From the NCBI GenBank assembly GCA_944321565.1, contig CALULT010000014.1, positions 1 through 52,008 on the forward strand: a stretch of 52,008 nucleotides of DNA, in the 5' to 3' direction. Under the pieces are notes generated by a model, which saw nothing but the letters and a program-made list of their open reading frames with translations, ran no database searches and was not told the DNA's origin. Positions 28,887-38,916 of the stretch are shown here, in pieces. The stretch comes from an uncultured Paraprevotella sp. GTDB lineage: Bacteria; Bacteroidota; Bacteroidia; Bacteroidales; Bacteroidaceae. The position numbers were made by a program, and so were the translations under genes. Numbering within the stretch: the first letter of the stretch is position 1; each line of letters begins with the position of its first letter.

Positions 28887-28894
28887 CAAAGTTA
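28887..28894 (-). promoter_or_regulatory. -7 box of the tilS promoter
   Basis: Minus strand TAACTTTG, exact TAnnTTTG. It sits about 24 bases ahead of ATG 28863 and decides the tilS start. Confidence 0.6.
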
Positions 28895-29033
28895 AATAAA
28901 AAATTGGATTTCCACTGCCCCATGACGAGAAAGTCGGAAAATCAAAACGCTTTTTGACATAAGGCCAGGCAGTCACTCAATGCCAAAAGGCCAAATCCGC
29001 CATGCGAATGAACCGCGTATTTGCACCTTCGAG

Positions 29034-29122
29034 AGTTTCAGAGCCTGAAACACTCAGTTTCAAAGCCTGAAACACCCAGTTCCAAAGCCTGAAACACCCA
29101 GTTCCAAAAGCCTGAAAATTCC
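29034..29122. repeat. Four tandem 22-bp units (array 2), related to array 1
   Basis: Units at 29034-29055, 29056-29077, 29078-29099 and a last degenerate one to 29122. The core reads AGTT(T/C)CAAAGCCTGAAACACCC. Its reverse complement matches the array-1 unit closely (GGTGTTTCAGGCTTTGAAACT), so the cores point in opposite directions. Each unit holds a TTTCA/TGAAA hairpin around AAGCC. It fills the gap between the stop of the gene at 29129 and the tilS promoter. Confidence 0.92.
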
Positions 29123-29128
29123 ATGCTG

Positions 29129-29845
29129 TCAACGCGACCAACTCGTTTCTTCCACACTCACTGAGAACGACACCGCATCCGACAACTTGAAATGCAACAT
29201 GCCTCCAAACCGCTGGTTGAAATTGCCAAGCCATGGCATAGGGGGAATGATCCGACCGCGATTGCCCCGCCCTGGGAAAAACACCTTGCTACCGTATGCG
29301 TAGAGGCTCACCTTGTCCGTTAACTTGTAGCCAGCCAACAGGTTGATGCCAAAACTATTCTGATTGAAAGCGTTCCATGTCAAACGGTCATAGAATCCGC
29401 CTGCAGCCAACACCAGGCGGTCTGTCAAGCTATGCACATACATAGCCGACACGCCCGTGCCAAAGCCCACACCTGGGAAACGGTTACGCCCGAAAGAAGC
29501 CGACACACTCATAGCCATGCAGGCATTAAACCCTTCGTGCAAATCCCATAATCCCCAACCGCCGAAATCATAGTAAGGAAAATAGGCCACCGTGCCGTCC
29601 TGCCGCAATGGAGGCAACGACACTGCCGCCGGCGCCATGCGCATGGTGTCATTCGTCAATGAATCCTGCCCGAAAGCTTGCCCCTGTGTTTCCGTGTCTT
29701 GCCACTCCATATCCGGAACAACGGGAACATGCTCCGCCCGCACGGGAACGGACTCCAAGGTGTCCACCCGTTCCTGTGCCATGGAAAGTGCCGGAATGTT
29801 CAACAATCCGGCCAACCCGAACAAACATGCCATCCAACGTTTCAT
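29129..29845 (-). CDS. Exported beta-barrel-like envelope protein of unknown function
   Basis: About 238 residues from ATG 29845, chosen because AAGGAG lies six bases ahead and the signal peptide (RWMACLFGLAGLLNIPALSMAQ) then has normal length (core CLFGLAGLLNIPALSMAQ). Residues 25-85 are a polar linker with several acidic residues and prolines. From about residue 90 the sequence alternates aromatic and small residues (SVSASFGRNRFPGVGFGTG, LAAGGFYDRLTW, GINLLAGYKLTDKVSLYAYGS), typical of a small outer-membrane barrel, and the chain ends SFSVSVEETSWSR. Partner of the LysM glucosaminidase gene 22 bases upstream. No family name recognised. Confidence 0.72.
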   Translation of the reverse strand: MKRWMACLFGLAGLLNIPALSMAQERVDTLESVPVRAEHVPVVPDMEWQDTETQGQAFGQDSLTNDTMRMAPAAVSLPPLRQDGTVAYFPYYDFGGWGLWDLHEGFNACMAMSVSASFGRNRFPGVGFGTGVSAMYVHSLTDRLVLAAGGFYDRLTWNAFNQNSFGINLLAGYKLTDKVSLYAYGSKVFFPGRGNRGRIIPPMPWLGNFNQRFGGMLHFKLSDAVSFSVSVEETSWSR

Positions 29846-29867
29846 AGCCATCTCCTTCACCATCTTC

Positions 29868-30788
29868 TTATCGAAGCCTCAACCTGTCGCCCACCTGCAC
29901 GGCATAATCATCCGGAAGGTTGTTCATTTCGTACAGGCTTTCCAGCCGCACCCCATAACGTTGGGCAATGGTGTACATGGATTCACCAGCTACCACCACG
30001 TGGGGCACATCCTTGTATTTTTTAGCCGCCTTCTTGCGCTTCCGCTCCAAATAGAGCACATCGCCCGCCTGCAGCACATAGCCTTTGGGGAGTTCGTTGA
30101 ACTTCCGGATGTCGCGGGCCGAAACGCCCGTTTCCTCAGACAAAAGGTCGAACGTGTCCCCCGCACGGGCTATGATATAGTAATTCTCATTATTGCGATA
30201 GACCAAATGCGATGGTAACAATTCGCTATCCAACTGGCGGTCTATGCCACTATAATCATAAAGAAGTTTCGATGACTTATGCTTGTCGAACTGGTCCAAG
30301 TCGTAACGTTCAATCAGATCTATCAGCAAAGAGGCATAGCGCGGATTCGTGGCATACCCGCAACGTTTCAATCCACGCGCCCAGCCTTTGTAGTCCTTCA
30401 TCGAAAGGTCGAACAACGACGAATAGCGGGCCTGCTGCAAAAAGCGGGAATGGTCCTCATAGGACTCCTCCACGCTCCTATATTTTCGGAATTTCTCATT
30501 CCGCGCATCGTCGTCCTGCAATATGTAAGGGCCTTTCCAAGCACGCCCGCATTTGATGCCAAAGTGATTGTTCGCCTTCCGCGCCAAGATGCTCGTCCCC
30601 GCCCCGCTCTCCAGCAAGCCTTGCGCCAAGGTGATGCTGGCCGGAATCTTGTAACGAATCATCTGGTCCACCGCCATTCCCTTATAACGGTTGATATAAT
30701 CAACATAAAGCTGGTTTCGCCCGTCGGCATGCACGGCCAATCCCATGCATGCCCACAAAAAGCCCAACAAAATCGTGCGCCATCGCAT
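29868..30788 (-). CDS. Exported glucosaminidase (GH73-like) with two LysM domains
   Basis: About 306 residues. A signal peptide (RTILLGFLWACMGLAVHA) is followed by a FlgJ/GH73-like muramidase domain: IPASITLAQGLLESGAGTS with the catalytic Glu, then ANNHFGIKC and GYATNPRYASLLIDLIERY (core GYATNPRYASLLIDLI). Two LysM modules close the chain (NYYIIARAGDTFDLLSEETG and PHVVVAGESMYTIAQRYGV), which bind peptidoglycan. The enzyme should cleave glycan strands in the periplasm. In-frame ATGs exist at 30818, 30800 and 30788. The -7 box at 30823-30830 places the transcript start close to 30816, so one of the two later ATGs is the likelier start. Confidence 0.88.
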   Translation of the reverse strand: MRWRTILLGFLWACMGLAVHADGRNQLYVDYINRYKGMAVDQMIRYKIPASITLAQGLLESGAGTSILARKANNHFGIKCGRAWKGPYILQDDDARNEKFRKYRSVEESYEDHSRFLQQARYSSLFDLSMKDYKGWARGLKRCGYATNPRYASLLIDLIERYDLDQFDKHKSSKLLYDYSGIDRQLDSELLPSHLVYRNNENYYIIARAGDTFDLLSEETGVSARDIRKFNELPKGYVLQAGDVLYLERKRKKAAKKYKDVPHVVVAGESMYTIAQRYGVRLESLYEMNNLPDDYAVQVGDRLRLR

Positions 30789-30822
30789 ATTTCCGCTCAT
30801 CTGATAAATAATTTCCATGAAG

Positions 30823-30830
30823 CAAAGTTA
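30823..30830 (-). promoter_or_regulatory. -7 box of the glucosaminidase promoter
   Basis: Minus strand TAACTTTG; a TTTA at 30850-30853 (minus) stands 19 bases upstream as a near -33 box. It is back to back with the cdd promoter. Confidence 0.6.
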
Positions 30831-30863
30831 CCTTGTTTTTTCTTTCTTCTAAATAAAAAAGCA

Positions 30864-30871
30864 TATATTTG
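30864..30871 (+). promoter_or_regulatory. -7 box of the cdd promoter
   Basis: TATATTTG, exact TAnnTTTG, about 32 bases before the cdd ATG. TTTC at 30843-30846 is a weak -33 candidate. It rules out the long upstream open frame as part of cdd. Confidence 0.6.
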
Positions 30872-30902
30872 TGCATTATTAACCAAAGAAAGGGCAGGCC
30901 AC

Positions 30903-31385
30903 ATGAAAGAAATAGAAATTGTCAGCAAAGCAAAGATATACGGTTATGAAGAATTATCTGAAAATGACCGTGAATTGGTAGAACAAGCCAAGAAAGCCAC
31001 ACAAAGCAGCTACGCTCCCTATTCGAACTTTCACGTGGGGGCAGCGGCCAGGCTGGCAGACGGCACCATCGTGACCGGAAGCAACCAAGAAAATTCCGCG
31101 TTCCCTTCAGGCACCTGTGCCGAACGCACCGCATTGTTCTATGCCAACGCACGTTATCCGGAACAATGCGTGAAAGAATTGGCTGTGGCGGCCTTCAACA
31201 AAGGCAAATTCACCGCCGTCCCCACACCACCCTGCGGCGCCTGCAGGCAAGTCATCCTCGGAGTGGAAGAACGCTATGGCCGTCCGGTGCGCATCTTGTT
31301 GTATGGCGAAGACGGCACCTACGTCATGGACTCCGTGAAAGCACTGTTACCCTTACAGTTTAGCGGAGAAAACATGAACGGATAA
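30903..31385 (+). CDS. cdd: Cytidine deaminase
   Basis: 160 residues; deaminates cytidine and deoxycytidine in pyrimidine salvage. The zinc-site motifs are FPSGTCAERTALF (CAE, with catalytic Glu) and PTPPCGACRQVI (PCxxC). The substrate-binding YAPYSNFHVGAA matches tetrameric-type CDA, although 160 residues is a little longer than the usual 130-140, owing to an N-terminal helix. The open frame runs far upstream on this strand, but the promoter at 30864 and homology set ATG 30903 as start. Confidence 0.93.
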   Translation: MKEIEIVSKAKIYGYEELSENDRELVEQAKKATQSSYAPYSNFHVGAAARLADGTIVTGSNQENSAFPSGTCAERTALFYANARYPEQCVKELAVAAFNKGKFTAVPTPPCGACRQVILGVEERYGRPVRILLYGEDGTYVMDSVKALLPLQFSGENMNG

Positions 31386-33053
<1,668 letters not shown>

Positions 33054-33134
33054 TCGTTTTTTTCGTCCTGCAGCCCACTTGTGGCAAACTATTTGTAGGG
33101 GAAAAAGTATTCTCCTATATAAAAACATTGCATC

Positions 33135-33722
33135 ATGAAACAAGAAAAAGATATGAGCGAAGAAACACCCAAAGAACAGGAAAAGCAAAATGTGGAACAG
33201 GCAGAGGAAAACACCAATGCCGAAACTGCGGAAACTCAACCGGAAACTCAACCAAAGGAGGAAAGCATAGAAGACAAACTGGCAGCCGCCGAAACAAAAA
33301 TTGCGGAGCTGCAGGACAAGTACTTGCGCCAAGTGGCTGAATTTGACAATTACCGCAAACGCACTATCAAGGAAAAAGCCGAACTGATCCTGAACGGCGC
33401 GGAAAAGACTGTCACCGCCATATTGCCTGTCTTGGACGACTTGGAACGCGCCCTGAAGAACATGGACAAGATGGAAGACCTGGACGCCGTGAAAAAAGGC
33501 GTTGACCTGATTTACCAAAAGTTCGTGAAAGTGTTGGGCGACCAAGGCGTGAAAAAGATTGATACGGAAAACGCTGATTTCAACACAGACCTGCATGAAG
33601 CCATCGCACAAGTGCCGGCTCCTTCCGATGAAATGAAAGGGAAAGTCATCGACTGCGTGAAATCCGGCTATACGTTGAACGAAAAAGTCATCCGCCACGC
33701 ACAAGTGGCCGTTGGACTCTAA
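33135..33722 (+). CDS. grpE: Nucleotide exchange factor GrpE
   Basis: 195 residues; dimeric exchange factor that releases ADP from DnaK. A long acidic, Glu/Gln/Thr-rich N-terminus (residues 1-60) precedes the coiled coil. The core motif LRQVAEFDNYRKRTIKEK and the C-terminal beta domain with LHEAIAQVPA and GYTLNEKVIRHAQVAV are diagnostic. Ten bases separate it from dnaJ. dnaK is not in the window. An internal ATG at 33153 is an alternative start. Confidence 0.94.
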   Translation: MKQEKDMSEETPKEQEKQNVEQAEENTNAETAETQPETQPKEESIEDKLAAAETKIAELQDKYLRQVAEFDNYRKRTIKEKAELILNGAEKTVTAILPVLDDLERALKNMDKMEDLDAVKKGVDLIYQKFVKVLGDQGVKKIDTENADFNTDLHEAIAQVPAPSDEMKGKVIDCVKSGYTLNEKVIRHAQVAVGL

Positions 33723-33732
33723 AACTTAAGAC

Positions 33733-34878
33733 ATGGCAAAACGTGACTATTACGAAGTGCTGGGCGTAGCCAAAAACGCCTCTGAAGACGAAATCAAAAA
33801 GGCCTATAAGAAAATGGCCATCAAATACCACCCGGACCGCAATCCGGGCGACAAGGAAGCCGAAGAGAAGTTCAAAGAAGCCGCGGAAGCCTACGATGTG
33901 TTGCGCGACCCGCAGAAACGGGCTCGTTACGACCAGTTTGGCCCGGAAGGCGTAAACGGTGCCGGCGGATTCGGCGGGGGTGGAATGAACATGGACGACA
34001 TATTCTCCATGTTCGGTGACATCTTTGGCGGACGCGGAGGATTCGGAGGTTTCGGTGGAGGCGGACGTGCGCGGAAACCCCAATACAGAGGCGGGGACTT
34101 GCGGCTGAAAGTCAAACTCTCCCTACAAGAAATAGCCACAGGGGTCACTAAAAAGTTCAAAGTCAAGAAAAAGGTCACTTGCTCGCATTGTCACGGAAGC
34201 GGCGCGGAAGGAAGCGGTGCCACTGAAGCCTGCCCCACATGCCATGGCAGCGGCTTCGTGGTAAAGACCCAACAAAGCATCTTCGGAATGATGCAGACCC
34301 AAACCGTGTGTCCGACGTGCGGCGGAGAAGGCACCATCATCAAAAACAAATGCAAAGAATGCGGCGGTGAAGGTGTCGTGAACGGCGAAGAGGTCATCGA
34401 AGTGAAGATCCCAGCCGGCGTAGGCGACGGGATGGTTGTCACCATCAGCGGAAAAGGACATGCAGCACGGCGCAATGGCGTTCCTGGCGACATCCAGGTA
34501 TATATAGAAGAAGAGCAGGACAAAGAGCTTCTCCGCGAGGACAACAACCTGATATATAACCTCCTCTTGGATGTGCCGACAGCGGCCTTGGGTGGCGATG
34601 CCGAAATCCCGACCATCGACGGGAAAGTGAAAATCAAAATCGAACCTGGCACACAACCGGGAAAAGTCGTACGCCTGCGTGGAAAAGGGCTTCCGGCCGT
34701 GCAAGGTTATGGCTACGGCACAGGCGACCTCATCGTGAACATCAGCGTCTATATCCCTGAGGCATTAAGCAGAGATGAAAAGAAAGCGTTGGAAGAGATG
34801 CGGAAAAGCGACAACTTCGCCCCTAATCCTTCCATCAAGGACAAGATATTCCGCAAATTCAAAAGCTACTTTGAATAA
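33733..34878 (+). CDS. dnaJ: Chaperone DnaJ
   Basis: 381 residues, type I DnaJ. The J domain has His33-Pro34-Asp35 in [10 protein letters not shown], which stimulates the DnaK ATPase. A Gly/Phe-rich linker follows (about 75-115), then four zinc-binding CxxCxGxG repeats ([32 protein letters not shown]) and the two C-terminal substrate-binding domains. Cotranscribed with grpE. Confidence 0.97.
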   Translation: MAKRDYYEVLGVAKNASEDEIKKAYKKMAIKYHPDRNPGDKEAEEKFKEAAEAYDVLRDPQKRARYDQFGPEGVNGAGGFGGGGMNMDDIFSMFGDIFGGRGGFGGFGGGGRARKPQYRGGDLRLKVKLSLQEIATGVTKKFKVKKKVTCSHCHGSGAEGSGATEACPTCHGSGFVVKTQQSIFGMMQTQTVCPTCGGEGTIIKNKCKECGGEGVVNGEEVIEVKIPAGVGDGMVVTISGKGHAARRNGVPGDIQVYIEEEQDKELLREDNNLIYNLLLDVPTAALGGDAEIPTIDGKVKIKIEPGTQPGKVVRLRGKGLPAVQGYGYGTGDLIVNISVYIPEALSRDEKKALEEMRKSDNFAPNPSIKDKIFRKFKSYFE

Positions 34879-34902
34879 TAGTCAGTATTGGGGATTTAAG
34901 GC

Positions 34903-36198
34903 ATGACATACAAGGAAGCCACCGAATACTTGTTCAACAGCGTCCCGATGTTTCAAAACGTAGGCGGGGCGGCCTACAAAGAGGGATTATATAATACAAA
35001 GGTGTTGGATGCGCATTTCGGGCATCCACACCGGCACTACAAGACCATCCACGTGGGGGGCACGAACGGAAAAGGTTCGTGCAGCCACACGTTGGCTGCC
35101 ATTTTGCAGGCGGCCGGCTACAAGACAGGGCTTTATACCTCGCCCCACCTCACGGATTTCAGGGAACGCATCCGCGTGAATGGGCAAATGATTCCCGAAA
35201 GTGAAGTCGTGTCATTCGTAGAAAACGAGCGCGCGTTTTTTGAGCCATTACATCCGTCATTCTTCGAACTGACCACCGCCTTGACCTTCAAATATTTCGC
35301 AGAGGCCAAAGTCGATGTGGCAGTCATCGAAGTCGGAATGGGCGGACGATTGGATTGCACGAACATCATCGAACCTGACCTTTCCGTCATCACCAACATC
35401 AGCTTTGACCACACCCAATTCCTTGGACACACCTTAGCGGCTATTGCTGGCGAAAAGGCAGGCATCATTAAAACAAACACCCCTGTTGTCGTAGGGGAAA
35501 CCACAGACGAAACCCGCGACGTCTTCCTGCATAAAGCAATGGAAATGAATTCCTCCATACGTTTTGCAGAAGAAGAGCATGAAATCTGCTCATCACGTAT
35601 GGAAAACGGATTCCGCATTTACAAAACCCTGCATTGGAACGAAATCAAAGGCGAATTGGGCGGGTTATGCCAAGAAAAAAACACCGCGACTATCCTCGCC
35701 GCAGTGGACGAACTCCAAAAAGCTGGCTATGCCATCCGCCCTGAAAATGTATGCATGGGCTTTGAAAACGTATGTGAACTCACCGGACTGCGCGGACGCT
35801 GGCAACAAACGGGCACCTCCCCTTTAGTCGTTTGCGACACAGGACACAACACGGGCGGAATCGCCTACATCGCGGCACAACTCCTCAACCTGAACGCACG
35901 GCAACTGCATGTCATCATCGGGATGGTAAACGACAAAGACATCCGGGGGGTGTTGCGGCTGTTGCCACAAAGCGCCACCTATTATTTCACAAAAGCAAGC
36001 GTGAAACGTGCACTTGACGAACACAAACTACAAGAATTTGCCCGCGAAGAAGGTTTAGAAGGCAGCGCATGGGAAAACGTAGCATGTGCATGGAAGGCCG
36101 CCCGGCAAAACGCAAAAGCCGAAGATGCCATATTCATTGGTGGAAGCACGTTCATTGTGGCCGACTTCCTGACCTTACAAGAGCAGAAAGAAGCATAA
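34903..36198 (+). CDS. folC: Folylpolyglutamate/dihydrofolate synthase
   Basis: 431 residues; adds glutamate to folates (and possibly makes dihydrofolate from dihydropteroate) with ATP. P-loop VGGTNGKGSCSHTLAAI is at about residues 50-66, followed by the family signature GLYTSPHLTDFRERIRVNG, the omega-loop ITNISFDHTQFLGHTLAAIAGEKAGIIK (core DHTQFLGHTLAAIAGEKAG) and the C-terminal Mur-ligase domain (VCDTGHNTGG). Starts 24 bases after dnaJ, so it may be read from the same transcript. No terminator is seen; a palindromic element follows at once. Confidence 0.94.
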   Translation: MTYKEATEYLFNSVPMFQNVGGAAYKEGLYNTKVLDAHFGHPHRHYKTIHVGGTNGKGSCSHTLAAILQAAGYKTGLYTSPHLTDFRERIRVNGQMIPESEVVSFVENERAFFEPLHPSFFELTTALTFKYFAEAKVDVAVIEVGMGGRLDCTNIIEPDLSVITNISFDHTQFLGHTLAAIAGEKAGIIKTNTPVVVGETTDETRDVFLHKAMEMNSSIRFAEEEHEICSSRMENGFRIYKTLHWNEIKGELGGLCQEKNTATILAAVDELQKAGYAIRPENVCMGFENVCELTGLRGRWQQTGTSPLVVCDTGHNTGGIAYIAAQLLNLNARQLHVIIGMVNDKDIRGVLRLLPQSATYYFTKASVKRALDEHKLQEFAREEGLEGSAWENVACAWKAARQNAKAEDAIFIGGSTFIVADFLTLQEQKEA

Positions 36199-36208
36199 AC
36201 TTCCCGTC

Positions 36209-36410
36209 TTAGAAACTGTTTTGAATTTATCGTGCGATGATTGGGGATGAGTTTTCAAGTCAGTTTTATTTCCGTGACGAGGAAGATAGCGAGCTATCTG
36301 ACGAAGAACAGAAACAAAAATGGCCGGAAAATCGCCCAAAGCACACATGAAAACGAGTACATCAAGCGAGGAAAAAAACTTTTTGTAGAAATTCAAAAAC
36401 CGTTTCTTAA
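36209..36410. mobile_element. MITE-like palindromic intergenic element
   Basis: About 202 bases bounded by terminal inverted repeats of 20-22 bases: TTAGAAACTGTTTTGAATTT (36209-36228) against 36389-36410, whose reverse complement reads TTAAGAAACGGTTTTTGAAT and on. Inner arms also pair imperfectly, down to a perfect central hairpin AGATAGC-GA-GCTATCT (36284-36299). No coding function is supported; short frames crossing it are by-products of symmetry. It lies between folC and the galactose promoter, 11 bases after the folC stop. I recall similar sequences as dispersed repeats in Bacteroides genomes but cannot verify. Confidence 0.75.
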
Positions 36411-36442
36411 TCTTTTTTGGCTTATCTTTTTGCCCTTTTTCT

Positions 36443-36473
36443 TTTGCGATAAGAAAGTTTTTTTCTTATTTTG
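36443..36473 (+). promoter_or_regulatory. Promoter of the galactose operon
   Basis: TTTG (36443-36446), 19 bases, TTATTTTG (36466-36473). Spacing is ideal; the -7 box differs from TAnnTTTG at its second base. It would give a leader of about 30 bases to galM. Confidence 0.6.
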
Positions 36474-36508
36474 CATAACAGTAATTTAACTTTAAATCAT
36501 AAAATCCA

Positions 36509-37588
36509 ATGAGTACAGAAAATATTTGTGGGCTGAAAAGAGAAGACTTCCAAGCAGAAGTCCAAGGAAAACAAACCGACTTGTTCATCCTCAGAAACAA
36601 TAAAGGCTGCGAAGTGGCCATCACCAACTACGGAGGCGCACTGGTCGGCATCATGGTTCCCGACCGCGACGGGAATTTGGCCAACGTGGTGCAAGGACAC
36701 GACAACATCCAAGGAGTCATGACAAGCCCGGAACCTTTCCTGAGCACATTGATTGGCCGTTACGGGAACCGCATCTGCAAAGGAAAGTTCACCTTGGAAG
36801 GCCAAACATACGAATTGGCCATCAACAACGGCCCCAACAGCCTGCACGGCGGCCCCACAGGATGCCATGCCCGAGTTTGGGACGCAGAGCAAAAAGACGA
36901 CCGCACCCTTTCCCTGCATTACACGTTTGCCGACGGCGAAGAAGGATTTCCCGGGAAGTTGGAGATGACGGTCGTTTATTCGTTTACGGACGACAATGAA
37001 TTGGTCATTGAATACACGGGACACACTGACAAAACGACAGTGGTCAACATGACCAACCACGGTTTCTTCAGTCTTTCCGGCATTGCCAACCCCACCCCGA
37101 CCATCGAGAAGCTGCAATGCCAAATCAATGCAGACTTCTTTATCCCCATTGACGACACCTCTATCCCGACGGGTGAAATCCGCAATGTGAAAGGCACCCC
37201 ATTCGACTTTACCACACCACATGAAGTGGGCGAACGCATTGATGCCGATGACGAACAGACGCGCAACGGCGCCGGATACGACCACTGCTTCGTGCTGAAC
37301 AAGAAAGAACCCGGAGAATTGAGCTTCGCGGCCAAGATTTATGAACCCGCCACAGGGCGCACTATGGAGGTCTATACTACAGAACCGGGCGTACAGGTTT
37401 ACACGGACAACTGGGCCGATGGCTACGAAGGACAATTGGGTGCCACATTCCCGCGGCGGAGCGCCATCTGTTTCGAGGCCCAACATTTCCCTGATTCGCC
37501 CAACCGTCCCTATTTCCCATCCGCCGTGTTGAAACCGGGCGAAACCTATACCCAAAAGACAATCTATAAGTTTGGAGTAGAAAAATAA
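36509..37588 (+). CDS. galM: Cytosolic aldose 1-epimerase (galactose mutarotase)
   Basis: 359 residues, no signal peptide. It interconverts alpha and beta anomers to supply GalK. Motifs of the GalM fold: FLSTLIGRYGNRICKGKF with the catalytic-site Arg, NNGPNSLHGGPTG (His), MTNHGFFSL (catalytic His), GAGYDHCFVL and the C-terminal Glu in TTEPGVQVYT. First gene of galM-gluP-galK. A clearly related, secreted paralogue heads the arabinose operon downstream. Confidence 0.93.
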   Translation: MSTENICGLKREDFQAEVQGKQTDLFILRNNKGCEVAITNYGGALVGIMVPDRDGNLANVVQGHDNIQGVMTSPEPFLSTLIGRYGNRICKGKFTLEGQTYELAINNGPNSLHGGPTGCHARVWDAEQKDDRTLSLHYTFADGEEGFPGKLEMTVVYSFTDDNELVIEYTGHTDKTTVVNMTNHGFFSLSGIANPTPTIEKLQCQINADFFIPIDDTSIPTGEIRNVKGTPFDFTTPHEVGERIDADDEQTRNGAGYDHCFVLNKKEPGELSFAAKIYEPATGRTMEVYTTEPGVQVYTDNWADGYEGQLGATFPRRSAICFEAQHFPDSPNRPYFPSAVLKPGETYTQKTIYKFGVEK

Positions 37589-37633
37589 ACAAGAATACCT
37601 AATTATAATAATCATAAAAACAAGACCTGAAAA

Positions 37634-38875
37634 ATGACACAAAAAACGCAACCGAACTACACGTTCGCCCTGACCATCGTCATCATTGTCTGCTTCCTCA
37701 TCGGATTCGTGACAACGATGAACAATTCCATGATTGAATTTTGCACCAATGCATTCAAGTTGAACAACTTCCAAAGCCAATTGGTGAACACTGCCTTCTA
37801 TGGTGCCTACATCATGTCCATACCGTTCGGCCTCATGATGAGCAAAATCGGTTACAAGGCCACATTGGTGCTGGGCTTAGCCGTAGTGGGACTGGGATTC
37901 GTCATCAACTTCCTGTGCATCAACGGAAACTTGGAAGGCTCTGTGAACACCATTTATTGGATGTTCCTAGGCTGTATGTTCGTCGTGGCCCTGGGTATCG
38001 TGATGCTTCAATTGGTAGCCAACCCTTACGTGATGGTATTGGGTTCCCCTGAAAAGGGTGCTTTCCGCATGACGTTGAGCCAAGCATTGAACTCCGTGGC
38101 CACCACGGTTGCACCGATTTTCATTGCCACCGTAATCCTGAACAACAAAAAGGCCGAAGATGCCGTACCTGCCGACATACCTTATCCCTATCTCGGCTTA
38201 GGACTCTTCACCCTGTTGCTGTGCGTGATTCTCTACTTCCTGAAATTGCCCAGCATCAACGAAGGCGAACAGGCAGCCGAAGCAACCGGTGTACAAAAGG
38301 AATACAAGAGCAGCGTGTTCAAATACCCGCATGTGTGGCTTGGCGCGTTGGCTATCTTCATGTATATGGGCTTGGAAATCGGTGTGCCGTCCATGCTCTC
38401 GGCCTACTTCAAGAATGAACCCAGCCTGCAAGGCTTGAGCGCGACAGACTATCTGATGTGGTATTGGGGCGGCATGATGGTAGGACGTTTCATCGGAGCC
38501 GGCATATTAAGCAAATTCCAGCCTCGCGCACTTCTCACCGCATGTCTGATTGGCGGTGCTGCATGTGTAGGAATTTCATTCTTCCTCTCCGGAATGGCCG
38601 CAGTTTGGTCAATGCTGGCCGCAGGTTTGTTCCACTCTGTCATGTGGCCGTTGGTCTTCAACTTGGGTCTGCAGGAACTCGGCCCGCACACGAAAGCCGC
38701 CTCGGGCATCATTAACCTCGGCGTTATCGGCGCAGCCACATTGACCCCGATCATGGGCTGGGTGGCCGACACTCCGTCATTGGGTGTAGGCATGGCCATC
38801 TGCATGATGTTCATATACTACTTATATGTGCTTTGGTTCTGCTGGAAAGGCTCCAAAGTAGGACTTAAAGGATAA
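37634..38875 (+). CDS. gluP: Glucose/galactose MFS transporter (FucP/GluP family)
   Basis: 413 residues, about twelve transmembrane helices. The first helix and loop (FLIGFVTTMNNSMIEFCTNAFKLNNFQSQLV; core GFVTTMNNSMIEF) and the LVNTAFYGAYIMSIPFG motif are typical of FHS sugar:proton symporters in this phylum. Placed between mutarotase and galactokinase, galactose (or glucose) is the likely substrate. It resides in the inner membrane. Spacing of 45 and 41 bases to its neighbours indicates one operon. Confidence 0.9.
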   Translation: MTQKTQPNYTFALTIVIIVCFLIGFVTTMNNSMIEFCTNAFKLNNFQSQLVNTAFYGAYIMSIPFGLMMSKIGYKATLVLGLAVVGLGFVINFLCINGNLEGSVNTIYWMFLGCMFVVALGIVMLQLVANPYVMVLGSPEKGAFRMTLSQALNSVATTVAPIFIATVILNNKKAEDAVPADIPYPYLGLGLFTLLLCVILYFLKLPSINEGEQAAEATGVQKEYKSSVFKYPHVWLGALAIFMYMGLEIGVPSMLSAYFKNEPSLQGLSATDYLMWYWGGMMVGRFIGAGILSKFQPRALLTACLIGGAACVGISFFLSGMAAVWSMLAAGLFHSVMWPLVFNLGLQELGPHTKAASGIINLGVIGAATLTPIMGWVADTPSLGVGMAICMMFIYYLYVLWFCWKGSKVGLKG

Positions 38876-38916
38876 GACAAACTCTTTTTATTAACCCTAT
38901 AAAAAACAAAAGGCTT

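Noticed and set aside
30279-30902. Long N-terminal extension of cytidine deaminase (open frame to 368 residues)
   Set aside because: The extension is opposite the glucosaminidase gene and upstream of the cdd promoter; homology begins at ATG 30903.
36241-36489. 82-residue frame across the MITE-like element
   Set aside because: Its codons come from the palindrome and the T-rich gal promoter; it overlaps the promoter boxes and has no start signal.
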